Shown here one piece after another: positions 27,301 through 35,828 of a stretch of DNA of 64,000 nucleotides (positions are counted from its first letter, which is position 1; each line of letters begins with the position of its first letter). The stretch is from positions 186,001-250,000 of the forward strand of contig JBJZOS010000004.1 in the NCBI GenBank assembly GCA_046269235.1. Direction: 5' to 3'. Under the pieces are notes generated by a model. The model did no database searches. It was not told where the DNA came from and saw only the letters and a list, made by a program, of their open reading frames with translations. A program made the translations under genes and the position numbers. The stretch comes from Soonwooa sp032078105 (GTDB lineage Bacteria; Bacteroidota; Bacteroidia; Flavobacteriales; Weeksellaceae).

Positions 27301-30300
27301 ATAATCTAGGAAATAATCCAAAACTATTATTACACTTGGGTAACGTATCAGAAGATGTCCTTAAAGATGGTAAACTTCTTTACGAAAACGGAATGCCAAC
27401 GACTTCTAACCCAACGCAGACAACAAGCTCAGAATGGGGTAATCAACCAACGCAATTCCCGATTCTATATGCTTTCTCGACAGAAGGTGATGAGAGAGCG
27501 CAACAAGATCTAGGTTACGATGGTCTTAATGACGAAGCTGAATCTTCGAAATTTGGCGTGTCATTTAATAACCCAGTGACCAATGAGTTGGATCCCGCAT
27601 CGGATAACTTTGTATTCTATATGTCGGATAAATTCCAAGGGGCATTGGCTTCTTCTCTTATTGATCGTTATCGTTATTTCCGTAATCCACAAGGCAACTC
27701 ACAAGCTAATACTTTAGAAGTTGCGACACAGTTACCAGATGCGGAAGATATTAATAGAGATTATAACTTAGACCAAAGTGAAGATTATAACCAATACACA
27801 ATTGACTTAGCAAAAGATAAATTAGTTCTTGATGGTAATAACAAAATTGTTGATATCAAAGAAGTCAATGTTAAGTTTGAAAATGGTCAAAATTCAAAAG
27901 TTAAATGGTATTTGTTCAGAATTCCAGTTTCTCAGTACGATGATAGATCATTAGGAGGTAATAGTGATGCTGCTATTCTTAACAACGTGAGATTTGCCAG
28001 AATGATTCTTAAAGGTTTTGAAGAAACATCAACCTTAAGATTTGGTACGTTTGACTTAGTAAGATCAGATTGGAGAAAATATACCAATCGATTGGCATAT
28101 AACGATAAAAATGATGATCTTAATGAAGGACAGGCGGTTACTAATATTAGTAAATTCGAGGTAGGAAGTGTTAACTTAGAGGAAAATGCTTTAGGAAAAC
28201 CACCTTATGTATTGCCTCCAGGTATCGATAGACAAGTGTTAAGTGGTAATGCTGGTGCGCAAAGACAAAACGAATCTTCGCTTTACATGAAGCTTAGTAA
28301 TTTGGGTAGAGAGGCGAGAGGTGTTTTCAAAAATACAAATCTTGACATGCGTCGTTACAAAAAACTAGAATTATTCGTACACGCTGAAGATCTTAAAAAT
28401 GTGATGAATACAAGTGTTGATCCTGATGCTAAATTTTTCATTCGTTTTGGATCAGATGCTACGGATAACTATTACGAGTACGAAGCTTCACTAAAATATA
28501 CAGCGCAAAATGCAACGTCGCCATTGGACATTTGGCCAACAGAAAACCAAGTTAATCTAGCGATTGAAGAATTTGTAAATGCGAAAATGAAGCGTGACGA
28601 ATTGGTGAAAGATAATGCGCCAGGAGTTAAACTTGACACGCGTTACGAATATCCCGACTACAAGCCAGACGGCGAAAACAAAAAAATCTTCATCAAAGGT
28701 CGTCCGAGTTTAGGAAATGTAACTAACATTTTGATTGGTGTTAGAAATAACAACGGAAATATTGGAAGTCGAGGAATGTTAGCTGGAGAACAAAAAGATT
28801 TGGTACTTTGGGTTAATGAGATTCGCCTTTCCGAAATCGAAAATAAAGGTGGTTATGCAGGGAATGCGTCCCTTAACTTTAACTTAGGAGACTTTGCTTT
28901 AGTTAATGCTAATGCAGCTTATTCATCAGTTGGATTTGGCGCAATTGACCAAAAACCTTCAGAAAGAGCGCAGTCATCTAACTCGACATTTAGTATTAAT
29001 ACAACGGTTAATATGGATAAATTCCTTCCAGAGAAGCTTGGTATGAAGATTCCGCTTAACTACTCGTATACGCAAACCATCGAAGATCCTAAATATAATC
29101 CGCTTGATAATGATGTGGAGTTGACGAAATCGCCTAACGAAGAAGATCTTAAAAAAGTGGTTAGAACATACAGTCAGCAACGTAGCATCGGTGTGGTTAA
29201 CATGCGTAAAGAACGTATGAATCCTAACAAAAAACCAAAATTCTATGATGTAGAAAACTTGTCTTTAACAACGATTTATAACGATGATTACTTCCGTGAC
29301 ATCTATACAAAACGTAATTACAGACAATACTTAAAAGGATCGATTGAGTATAATTATAACTTCAAACCGTTTGTCTTACGTCCATTTAACAAAATGATTA
29401 GCGATACGGCGAAGTCTTACAAATATTTGAGATGGATAAAAGAAGTTAACTTCAATCCTGTACCGACGAGATTGTCTTTCAGAACAATGTTGGACAGAAA
29501 TTATAACGAATTAGAATTTAGAAATATTGATGCATTAATAAATGGAAATATTGATAATGCTAATACGATTCGTAACCGCACATTCTACTTCGGATGGCAG
29601 TATAGTTTAGGATTTAATTTCACAAAATCTTTAAAAATGGAAATTAACTCTGAAACCAGAACGCTTAATGATAATCTCTCAGTGTATGATATGAATACAA
29701 GCAGTATTTTCGGAAATCCTTTCAGAGCGGGACGTCCGGTACAGTATAATCATAGAGTACAACTTAATTATCGTTTGCCGTTTGAGTATTTACCGTACTT
29801 GGATTTCATTAATGCAGAATTAGGTTACAGCTTCCAGTATAATTGGAATGCAAGATCATCGGCACTTCGTAATTTCCAAAATCCTGAAACAGGTGCTATC
29901 GAAAGTCTTGGTAATGTTGGTCAAAACACGAATACGATTTTGGCGACATCGACTGTTGATGTACCGAAGTTTTTAGGTAAGTTTAAATACTTCCAAAAGA
30001 TATCGGAAACGATGTCTAAGAGAAAGCAAGAGATTGACTCACTTAACAATGTGTATTCTCAAAACTTCTTGAAGAAAGGTAAAAAGAAAGAATTCAAAGC
30101 TTATAAGTTTAAGAATAAGTTGTCACCTTTCCAAGCGGTTGCTTATGCGTTAACATCGATCAAGCAGTTGGATGTTAATTATAATGAGAACAATGGTATT
30201 GTCTTACCAGGTCTATTGTCAGCACCTAACTTCTATGGTGTTGGACAAACACTTGGTGGACCAACTATTGGATTCTTGTTAGGATCTCAGGCGGATATAC

Positions 30301-31457
30301 GTCGTCTTGCCATCGAAAGATCTTGGATTTCGAGATCAGACTATATGACCGATGCTTATACGGAGATGACGACGCGTAACCTGACTGCTAACCTACAGGT
30401 GATGCCAGTTAATGATTTCAGAATCGATTTCAATGTGTTGCAAAACTACTCGCGTAACTTTATGCAGACCGGTTTCAATGTCAATCCAGATCCTGCTTTC
30501 TCATTTGGTTCAGAGATGATAACACACTCAAGTACGGCTTGGACATTTGGTACAGCCTTTACAGATGGCGCAGCACTTTATGATAAGATTAAAGAAAATG
30601 CGAGACTCATTTCTCAAGAATTAGGAGGCGCCGCAACGGCTACAGGTTATGCAGATGGTTATGACATTTCTAATGCCTATGTATTAATTCCGGCTTTCAA
30701 AGCCGCAGTAGAAGGTAAGTCACCGAAACAATTAGGTAGCGTAAGAAAATCTGGCTTCCCACTTCCTAACTGGAAATTAACTTACAGCGGACTTAAGAAC
30801 CTTCCGATTGTTAATAGTCAATTCTCGAAGTTTGATGTGTTACACAGTTATTCATCAACTTATACGATGGCAGGTGTACAGTCAAATATCGATTACTTTA
30901 ACAGAAAATCAGCTGGCGAAAGAGATGTTAATGGCAATTATATTAATCCATATACTTTCTCACAAGTAGGATATGTTGAGTCTTTCTCTCCGCTTATCGG
31001 TATTGATGTCACGATGCGTAACAATATGCAGTTCCGTGCATCGTATAACAGAGACAGAGCTTATATGTTAGGATTGATCAATCATACCTTGACCGAAGAT
31101 ATGGGAACGGAGTACGTTGTTGGTTACGGTTATATTCTTAAAGATCTAAAACTAAAAATCAACTTCAAAGGAAGACCTAGAGATATTAAGAGTGATCTTA
31201 ACATAAGAGCAGATTTAGCTTTAAGAGATAATAAAACGAGAATCACAAATATTTTAATTGATGATTCTCAAGTAACAGGAGGACAAAAGCTACTGACATT
31301 AAAATTGTCAGCAGATTATAATATGTCACAAAACTTCAACTTGAAATTCTTCTACGACCAAATGGTTACGAAGTATAAGATATCAACAGCCTTCCCGCTG
31401 TCAACAGTTAGAGCAGGTCTTACCGCAACATTCACATTCGGCGGTGGAGGCTTCTAA
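24351..31457 (+). CDS. sprA: SprA, outer-membrane translocon of the type IX secretion system
   Basis: At 2368 residues this is by far the largest protein here and has the length of SprA/Sov, the giant outer-membrane beta-barrel through which T9SS cargo, including gliding adhesins, is exported. The start is GTG at 24351, leading into a signal peptide (FALLLVLVGCIQAIAQE). Early sequence ASPIRYEAFYDVKEGIYYLYPKIGN, repeated alternating aromatic/polar strands, and a C-terminal strand ending RAGLTATFTFGGGGF fit a barrel. Neighbours ruvA, gcvH and vanZ reproduce the usual order. Other T9SS core genes are outside this window. A terminator follows. Confidence 0.96.
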   Translation: MRREFYFKKIFALLLVLVGCIQAIAQEKPNDSVNIKNHFNLASPIRYEAFYDVKEGIYYLYPKIGNTTVGNPLVMTFDQYRNYMLQNQLKSYFQEKSDNNNLANRKDQADAKKKGLLPSITIRNKIFENIFGSNKIELIPQGYASFDLGVLLQKIDNPLILPQNRNNFTINIQQRMQLGLTGKVGENLQLKANYDTQSGFAFENRMNLMWQAKGSWKDLQSKGLDDKTTGGEDKVIKKVEFGNVSMPLSTSLIRGAQSLFGLKTDFQLGKTTGTFVFSQQQGEARNIVVQGGGAISTFKVNAYDYEDNQHYFLGHYFYDNYDKTLQSYPTLSTRINVTRLEVWVLDQGSANLQDQKSIIGIRDLGDGADAYPSNTQNGLYNAVTGLGAGLRDVGTAYNTINGQNLPNAQGGTEPYIDGEQFIFNRKAKRLNPGEYKFNPQLGYISLNQRLNDNQFLAVSYSYTIAGSDKVYKVGEFSEESSVLVTKMLKSNTMVKTTSPMWDLMMKNIYPMNANQIQQDNFLLNVYYRDNASGGKVNYLPGITTPDNNLLKTLNWDRLNLNNDVQAENGVFGDGIFDFVQGLTIDPEQGKLIFTKVQPFGKTMSDLIQNLPNSNSIDSKQYVYDDLYTKLKETAKQSNLAQRYTIEGRYKGAQGQGISMGAINVPQGSVRVTANGVQLTEGVDYTVDYMLGTVTIINEQVKQSGQAINISMENQMTFNTQRKRFLGLNLERRFNDHLTVGATVVNYAERPLTQKVNFGQEAVNNTMAGFNILYNNELPFLTRLTDKIPFINTEAPSNLNFKAEAAYLIPGQNKGTNDQSYIDDFEQTTSKISLKEPSLWSIASKPELNKTDPIFANAGLNDDTKNGYGRGLTSWYNIDPRFYGVGGKAPNGINAQVLSNHRSRRVMMSELYNERDFVAGEQTMLTTFDVSFYPTQRGPYNVNPLDEAANQRWGGLMRSIGVSNFVNSNIEYVEFWMMDPYADGNNLGNNPKLLLHLGNVSEDVLKDGKLLYENGMPTTSNPTQTTSSEWGNQPTQFPILYAFSTEGDERAQQDLGYDGLNDEAESSKFGVSFNNPVTNELDPASDNFVFYMSDKFQGALASSLIDRYRYFRNPQGNSQANTLEVATQLPDAEDINRDYNLDQSEDYNQYTIDLAKDKLVLDGNNKIVDIKEVNVKFENGQNSKVKWYLFRIPVSQYDDRSLGGNSDAAILNNVRFARMILKGFEETSTLRFGTFDLVRSDWRKYTNRLAYNDKNDDLNEGQAVTNISKFEVGSVNLEENALGKPPYVLPPGIDRQVLSGNAGAQRQNESSLYMKLSNLGREARGVFKNTNLDMRRYKKLELFVHAEDLKNVMNTSVDPDAKFFIRFGSDATDNYYEYEASLKYTAQNATSPLDIWPTENQVNLAIEEFVNAKMKRDELVKDNAPGVKLDTRYEYPDYKPDGENKKIFIKGRPSLGNVTNILIGVRNNNGNIGSRGMLAGEQKDLVLWVNEIRLSEIENKGGYAGNASLNFNLGDFALVNANAAYSSVGFGAIDQKPSERAQSSNSTFSINTTVNMDKFLPEKLGMKIPLNYSYTQTIEDPKYNPLDNDVELTKSPNEEDLKKVVRTYSQQRSIGVVNMRKERMNPNKKPKFYDVENLSLTTIYNDDYFRDIYTKRNYRQYLKGSIEYNYNFKPFVLRPFNKMISDTAKSYKYLRWIKEVNFNPVPTRLSFRTMLDRNYNELEFRNIDALINGNIDNANTIRNRTFYFGWQYSLGFNFTKSLKMEINSETRTLNDNLSVYDMNTSSIFGNPFRAGRPVQYNHRVQLNYRLPFEYLPYLDFINAELGYSFQYNWNARSSALRNFQNPETGAIESLGNVGQNTNTILATSTVDVPKFLGKFKYFQKISETMSKRKQEIDSLNNVYSQNFLKKGKKKEFKAYKFKNKLSPFQAVAYALTSIKQLDVNYNENNGIVLPGLLSAPNFYGVGQTLGGPTIGFLLGSQADIRRLAIERSWISRSDYMTDAYTEMTTRNLTANLQVMPVNDFRIDFNVLQNYSRNFMQTGFNVNPDPAFSFGSEMITHSSTAWTFGTAFTDGAALYDKIKENARLISQELGGAATATGYADGYDISNAYVLIPAFKAAVEGKSPKQLGSVRKSGFPLPNWKLTYSGLKNLPIVNSQFSKFDVLHSYSSTYTMAGVQSNIDYFNRKSAGERDVNGNYINPYTFSQVGYVESFSPLIGIDVTMRNNMQFRASYNRDRAYMLGLINHTLTEDMGTEYVVGYGYILKDLKLKINFKGRPRDIKSDLNIRADLALRDNKTRITNILIDDSQVTGGQKLLTLKLSADYNMSQNFNLKFFYDQMVTKYKISTAFPLSTVRAGLTATFTFGGGGF

Positions 31458-31471
31458 AAAGTTATTAAATC

Positions 31472-31507
31472 AAAAAAACGCATTAGTATTACTAGTGCGT
31501 TTTTTTA
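31472..31507 (+). terminator. Terminator of sprA
   Basis: A7 run, arms ACGCATTAGT (31478-31487) and ACTAGTGCGT (31491-31500), then a T7 run. Confidence 0.9.
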
Positions 31508-31563
31508 TGAATATTAAAGATGAGCTGACTATTATTTAGATTACTTATATTTTTAAAATTAAG

Positions 31564-31594
31564 TTGTGGCATATCGAAAATCTAATTAAATTTG
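31564..31594 (+). promoter_or_regulatory. Promoter of gcvH
   Basis: TTG (31564-31566), 20-bp spacer and TAAATTTG (31587-31594) fit the phylum consensus; transcription should start about 12 bp before the gcvH ATG. Confidence 0.7.
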
Positions 31595-31613
31595 TATCAA
31601 ACAATAAATCGTA

Positions 31614-31991
31614 ATGAATACACCAGCAGAACTAAAGTACACCAAAGACCACGAGTGGGTAAGATTTGAAGATAACGTAGCAACAATCGGGATTACAGAT
31701 TTTGCACAAAGCGAATTAGGAGACATCGTATTTGTAGATGTTGACACAGTAGATGATGACTTAGCTGCAGGTGACGTATTCGGAAGCGTAGAAGCTGTAA
31801 AAACTGTTTCTGACCTTTTCTTACCAGTTGAAGGTACCGTTATCGAGTTCAACGAAAAACTAGAAGACGAGCCAGAATTGCTTAACTCTGATCCGTACGG
31901 AGATGGTTGGATCATCAAGTTACAACTAAAAGAAGGGGCAGATCTTTCTTCATTATTATCAGCAGAAGATTATCAAGCGATTGTTGGATAA
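31614..31991 (+). CDS. gcvH: Glycine cleavage system H protein
   Basis: GcvH carries the lipoyl arm that shuttles the aminomethyl group between P, T and L proteins. The 125-residue sequence has the H-protein start (LKYTKDHEWVRFEDNVATIGITDFAQ) and the lipoylation site VFGSVEAVKTVSDLFLP, with the modified lysine at about residue 63. It ends with the usual NSDPYGDGWIIKLQ segment. vanZ overlaps its 3' end by 11 bp. Confidence 0.96.
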   Translation: MNTPAELKYTKDHEWVRFEDNVATIGITDFAQSELGDIVFVDVDTVDDDLAAGDVFGSVEAVKTVSDLFLPVEGTVIEFNEKLEDEPELLNSDPYGDGWIIKLQLKEGADLSSLLSAEDYQAIVG

Positions 31992-32346
31992 ATATCGCAA
32001 CATATTTAGAAAATATATAATGCCCATTTATTGGGCATTTCTTACGTATATGCTACTTCGACCAGGCATCGAAAACAAAGAGTATTCATTCATGTTTCCT
32101 GGTATCGATAAAGTTTTACATTTTAGCATTTTTGGATTTTTGGGATTTTGCATTTTAGCGTCCTTTCCCAATATCAAAAAGTCCACTTACCTACTAATAG
32201 GTTTAAGCTACGCATTGATCACCGAAATTTTACAAGATGTAATGGGCTTCGGCCGATCGCTAGAGATCTTAGACCTATTGGCAGATATGACAGGTTTTAG
32301 CTTAGCCATTTTCGTTTACAACCAAATTTCAAAACGACTTCCTTAA
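31981..32346 (+). CDS. VanZ-like family membrane protein
   Basis: The 121-residue protein has four hydrophobic segments and the VanZ-like pattern: FLTYMLLRPG, PGIDKVLHFSIFGFLGF (a conserved KxxHF) and ALITEILQDVMGFGRSLEILDLLADMTG. The frame opens with a TTG at 31981 that overlaps the gcvH end; an ATG at 32020 is possible but would cut the basic N-tail (LDKYRNIFRKYIM). Coupling to gcvH is probable. The cellular role of VanZ-like proteins outside vancomycin clusters is unknown. Repeat copy A follows at once. Confidence 0.85.
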   Translation: MLDKYRNIFRKYIMPIYWAFLTYMLLRPGIENKEYSFMFPGIDKVLHFSIFGFLGFCILASFPNIKKSTYLLIGLSYALITEILQDVMGFGRSLEILDLLADMTGFSLAIFVYNQISKRLP

Positions 32347-32362
32347 TATTTATTTTTTCTAT

Positions 32363-32533
32363 TTCGGGCAATCCTCGCGCCTTGCTTAGTCCTTGTTATC
32401 TCGGTCGGGCTGTCCGCTGTATCTTGGAAGCTTCGCTCGGTCGTCTATGTTACGTTGCTCCTTCGTCGCGCCGTAACACCGTCGCCTCGCTCCGCTCCAA
32501 GGATGCCGCTTCCATCCCTATTGCGGATGGCGG
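32363..32533 (+). repeat. GC-rich dispersed intergenic repeat, copy A
   Basis: About 170 bp, strikingly GC-richer than its surroundings, between vanZ and the CopD-like gene. It shares short blocks with three other copies: TCGCTCGG, CGCCTCGC, and GGATGCCGCTTCCATC near its right end (GGATGCCGCCTCCATC in copy B). The 74-codon open frame inside it has repeat-like composition and no protein character. Boundaries are approximate. Confidence 0.7.
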
Positions 32534-32712
32534 ATAATAATAAGATTTCCGATTACCAAATTTCAAATTTAAAACATCGTAGAAAGCAAAATTGGTTGAA
32601 CTTAATCAAGTTTAACAAGATGACTAGTGACAGCCGGAAAAGACGCCATGAAAATTATCAGTTCCCTAAATTGTAACATAAAAGAATGCTAAATTTGAGT
32701 AAAATATCAAGA

Positions 32713-33162
32713 ATGTCGCATCATTTACTTTTAATATTTCATTTGTTAGGCGCTTGCATTTGGGTTGGTGGACATTTGATTTTGTCCTTCGGAATTTTGC
32801 CCGAAGTTTTGAAGAAAAAAGATCCCGAAATTCTCCTCAATTTTGAACGAAAATATGAGAAAATAGGAATTCCTGCTTTGCTTGTTATGGTGATTACGGG
32901 CGTTTGGATGTCGTATCAATTCGGGATTAAATGGGATAATTGGTTTCATTTTGCAAATCCTTTGGAAACAGCGATTTCCATAAAATTGGGTTTTCTTCTC
33001 GTAACCATTTTGTTTGCGTTGAGTGCTAACTTCCTTGTTTTACCAAAACTTTCTGCGAAAACACTTCCATTGATGGCTTTTCATGTGATTTCAGTGACAT
33101 TATTGGGCGTTGGCTTTTTGTTGGTGGGGAGTTTTATTCGGTATGGTGGAATTTCCTTTTAA
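32713..33162 (+). CDS. CopD-like four-helix membrane protein
   Basis: About 149 residues with four hydrophobic helices and conserved histidines: HHLLLIFHLLGACIWVGGHLILSF at the N-terminus, then GIPALLVMVITGVWMSYQFG, and a last helix ending GVGFLLVGSFIRYGGISF. The H...WxGGH pattern matches the CopD/YcnJ copper-resistance superfamily, which may bind haem or copper. The frame starts earlier (32686), but the ATG at 32713 directly precedes the first helix. There is no copper operon beside it. Confidence 0.78.
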   Translation: MSHHLLLIFHLLGACIWVGGHLILSFGILPEVLKKKDPEILLNFERKYEKIGIPALLVMVITGVWMSYQFGIKWDNWFHFANPLETAISIKLGFLLVTILFALSANFLVLPKLSAKTLPLMAFHVISVTLLGVGFLLVGSFIRYGGISF

Positions 33163-33247
33163 TAAATAAAATGTCACTAATTTTTGAAGTGTATTTTTTA
33201 AAATATGATTATTTGAAAAATATTATATTTATCTAAATATTAAGTTG

Positions 33248-33697
33248 ATGCAGAAGATTGGATATGAAAAAAGTGAACTAAGACGTTTTGTGATGCAAGT
33301 TTTGTCAGACAAAATTAAAAAATTAGAAAACTTCATAGATTTTACCATAGAAGCAAGTCGCGATATCAAGAAAACACCAAAGTATGATAGCATTCGCGAG
33401 GAAGCTCAAGAAGAAATTTATCAATTGCAAAAACAGTTAGCAGGTTTTTACGATATGCAAAAATCTATGGCGAAAGTTGTCAATTCTGAGTCTCAAAAAG
33501 TGAGACTTGGTACTTTGGTGATTACCAATAAAGCACGTTTTTATATCTCGATATCCTTGGGAGAGTTTTTCTATGATGGTGACCGATTTTATGCCATTTC
33601 GGAGGAGAGTCCTTTGGCGCAAAAAATGTTAGGTTTAACCGTTGGTAGCGAGTTTACACTTAATAAGATCCATCAAAAAATTGTGGAGATTATTTGA
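33248..33697 (+). CDS. GreA/GreB-like C-terminal domain protein
   Basis: The 149-residue protein has a helical N-terminal half (SELRRFVMQVLSDKIKKLENF ... EEIYQLQKQL) and a C-terminal half like the FKBP-type domain of Gre factors (VRLGTLVITNKARFYISISLG ... FYAISEESPLAQKMLGLTVGSEFTL). This suggests an RNA-polymerase-binding factor, but the N-terminal hairpin lacks a clear acidic tip for transcript cleavage, so an antagonist or Rnk-like role is possible. The ATG at 33248 is preferred over the TTG just before it. Confidence 0.7.
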   Translation: MQKIGYEKSELRRFVMQVLSDKIKKLENFIDFTIEASRDIKKTPKYDSIREEAQEEIYQLQKQLAGFYDMQKSMAKVVNSESQKVRLGTLVITNKARFYISISLGEFFYDGDRFYAISEESPLAQKMLGLTVGSEFTLNKIHQKIVEII

Positions 33698-33701
33698 TTG
33701 T

Positions 33702-34045
33702 ATGAAAACTATTTTAGAAACTTCTCGTTTTTTCTTCGTGAATTAAATGCCCATGACGCCGAATCTTTTTTTGCTCTAAGTGCTAACCCAAATGTCCTGA
33801 AATATACGGGCGATAGAGCTTTTGATAATGTTGATGAAGCACGCAATTTTCTTCAAAACTATAAAGAATACGAAAGATACGGTTTTGGAAAATGGGCAAT
33901 TATATCTAAAAATTATAAACAATTTGTAGGTTGGTGCGGACTAAAATTTCATCCCGAAACTCATGAAGTCGAACTTGGATTGAGGATTTTTGAAGAATTT
34001 TGGAATCAAGGTATCGCCACCGAAACAGCTAAATCTAAAACTTAA
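33702..34045 (+). pseudogene. Broken GNAT-family acetyltransferase
   Basis: The intact part reads LRELNAHDAESFFALSANPNVLKYTGDRAF ... KWAIISKNYKQFVGWCGLKFHPETHEVELGLRIFEEFWNQGIATETA, the first two thirds of a RimJ/RimL-type N-acetyltransferase. The natural start (ATG 33702, MKTILETSR) is out of frame with this. A run of six T at 33728-33733 needs one more T to join MKTILETSRFFLREL. The protein also stops right after the acetyl-CoA-binding GIATETA motif, missing about 50-60 residues. Two lesions make a dead gene. A TTG at 33698 could still start a truncated product. Confidence 0.75.
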
Positions 34046-34081
34046 TTCTTGAAACCATAAATCTATTCGTATTTTTACAAC

Positions 34082-34594
34082 ATGGAAAATGCAAAGATTT
34101 TAAAACATATTATCGAAGAAAGACGCAGTGTTTTTCCGAAAGATTACACCGATACGCCAATCCCAGAGCATATTTTGGAAGAAGTTCTTAATGCTGCAGT
34201 TTTGGCGCCTAATCATAAAAAGACAAAACCTTGGCGCTTCAAAGTCTTTAGAAGTGAGGACAAAAAGAACTTAGGCGAAGAGTTGCAATCGATCTACAAA
34301 ACGATAACACCACCGCAAACATTCCTTGAAAAGAAATATCAAGATATTGGTTTCAAAATAAGCAAAGCCAATATTGTAATCTCCATCGTTTGCGAGTTCA
34401 GTGGACTTGTTCCCGATTGGGAAGAGATTGCTGCAACCGCTATGGCTGTTCAGAATATGTATTTGACTTGTACAGCTAATAGAGTTGGTTGCTATTGGAG
34501 TTCGCCAGCTTTGGTTAATCATCTACAAGAGTCTTTAAAAATTGAGGAAAATCAAAAATGTTTGGGGCTTTTCTATATGGGAAGTTTGGCGTAA
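34082..34594 (+). CDS. Nitroreductase family protein
   Basis: The 170-residue protein has the FMN-binding nitroreductase start (IIEERRSVFPKDYTD, then VLNAAVLAPNHKKTKPWRFKVF) and the central AATAMAVQNMYLTCTANRVGCYWSSP, which lines the flavin and dimer interface. It ends at LGLFYMGSLA, slightly short of typical members, which usually continue with a charged tail. The enzyme would reduce nitro or quinone compounds with NAD(P)H as a homodimer. It lies just after the broken acetyltransferase and before rpsP. Confidence 0.85.
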   Translation: MENAKILKHIIEERRSVFPKDYTDTPIPEHILEEVLNAAVLAPNHKKTKPWRFKVFRSEDKKNLGEELQSIYKTITPPQTFLEKKYQDIGFKISKANIVISIVCEFSGLVPDWEEIAATAMAVQNMYLTCTANRVGCYWSSPALVNHLQESLKIEENQKCLGLFYMGSLA

Positions 34595-34644
34595 TTTTTT
34601 TTAAAATAGTTTTGATATTTAATTTTCAAATAAAAAGAAATTAC

Positions 34645-34652
34645 TATCTTTG
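34645..34652 (+). promoter_or_regulatory. -7 element of the rpsP-rimM operon
   Basis: TATCTTTG followed by C, 48 bp before the rpsP ATG. The expected upstream box is only TTTTC, so this is a partial match. Confidence 0.6.
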
Positions 34653-34700
34653 CACACTATTAAAATCTAACCGGGACGTGATCCCAAAAATTAAAACAAT

Positions 34701-35258
34701 ATGTCAGTAAAAATTAGATTACAAAGACACGGTAAAAAAGGGAAACCTTTCTTCCACATCGTGGTTGCAGATTCAAGAGCGAAAAGAGATGGTAAATTCA
34801 TCGAAAAAATCGGAATCTATAACCCAGTTACTAACCCTGCAACTATTGAGTTAAATGTTGACTCTGCTGTTAAGTGGTTAAACAACGGTGCTCAGCCTAC
34901 TGACACTGCAAGAGCGATCCTTTCTTACAAAGGTGCTATGTACAAAAAACACTTACAAGGTGGTGTTGCTAAGGGAGCTTTTGACGAAGCTGAAGCTGAG
35001 AAGAGATTCGCTGCTTGGGTTGATGCAAAGGAAGCTAAAGTAAAAGGTAAAGTTGATGGTTTAGCTACTGCTAAAGCTGACGCTAAAAAAGCTGCTTTGG
35101 AAGCTGAGGTTAAAGTAAACGAAGCTAGAGTAGCTGCTGCTGCACAAGCTGAGGCTGATGCTAAGGCTGCTGAAGAAGCTGCTAATGCACCTGCTGAAGA
35201 AACTACAGAAGCGCCTGCTGAAGGAGAAGCTGCTGCTGAAGAAAACACTGAAGCTTAA
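34701..35258 (+). CDS. rpsP: 30S ribosomal protein S16 with alanine-rich tail
   Basis: The first 80 residues are canonical S16 (SVKIRLQRHGKKGKPFFHIVVADSRAKRDGKFIEKIGIYNPVTNP). After about residue 115 comes an alanine/glutamate/lysine-rich tail of some 70 residues (KADAKKAALEAEVKVNEARVAAAAQAEAD ... APAEETTEAPAEGEAAAEE). Such tails are usual in Bacteroidetes S16; the function is unknown. It is followed 12 bp later by rimM, the usual ribosome-assembly pair. Confidence 0.96.
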   Translation: MSVKIRLQRHGKKGKPFFHIVVADSRAKRDGKFIEKIGIYNPVTNPATIELNVDSAVKWLNNGAQPTDTARAILSYKGAMYKKHLQGGVAKGAFDEAEAEKRFAAWVDAKEAKVKGKVDGLATAKADAKKAALEAEVKVNEARVAAAAQAEADAKAAEEAANAPAEETTEAPAEGEAAAEENTEA

Positions 35259-35270
35259 AAATCCTATATT

Positions 35271-35813
35271 ATGCGTAAAGAAGACTGTTATCTATTAGGA
35301 AGAATTACGCGTAAGCACGGATTGGCTGGTCACGTGATCCTAAAATTGGACACCGATCAACCGGAACTTTATAATAAATTGGAATCAATATTCGTTGAAA
35401 TCAACGGATTATTGGTTCCTTTTTTTATTGAAAAAACATCTTGGAGCAAGTCCGACGCGCTTAATATTTTACTTAAAAATATTAGCGAAACGCTTGCCGA
35501 TCAAGTTCTTGGGAAAGATGTCTATCTTCCACTTTCTACTTTGCCGCCACTTTCTGGCAAACAATTCTATTATCACGAGGTTGTCGGTTTCGAAATCCAT
35601 GAGGAGGATGGGAAAACTTGTGGTATCATTCAGTCTATTAATGACCAAACAGCTCAACATTATTTTATGCTAAGATTAGCGGACAAAGATGTGGTTATCC
35701 CAATTATTAAAGATTGGATTTTGGAAGTTAATCGCGACGAAAAGTTCATCAAAATGCAATTGCCAGAAGGCTTGATGGATGTTTTCTTAGGAGATCACAA
35801 AAAAGACGAATAA
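35271..35813 (+). CDS. rimM: Ribosome maturation factor RimM
   Basis: The 180-residue protein has the RimM beta-barrel start (YLLGRITRKHGLAGHVILKLDTD) and the PRC-barrel C-terminal domain (YYHEVVGFEIHEEDGKTCGIIQSI ... VVIPIIKDWILEVNRDEKFIKMQLPEGLMD). It binds S19 and assists 30S head maturation. It is co-transcribed with rpsP. Confidence 0.95.
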   Translation: MRKEDCYLLGRITRKHGLAGHVILKLDTDQPELYNKLESIFVEINGLLVPFFIEKTSWSKSDALNILLKNISETLADQVLGKDVYLPLSTLPPLSGKQFYYHEVVGFEIHEEDGKTCGIIQSINDQTAQHYFMLRLADKDVVIPIIKDWILEVNRDEKFIKMQLPEGLMDVFLGDHKKDE

Positions 35814-35828
35814 TTCTTGTGCGCTTCC

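Noticed and set aside
32455..32676. 74-codon open frame between vanZ and the CopD-like gene
   Set aside because: It lies mostly in repeat copy A; the translation is an arginine/serine/proline-rich composition artefact of the GC-rich repeat.
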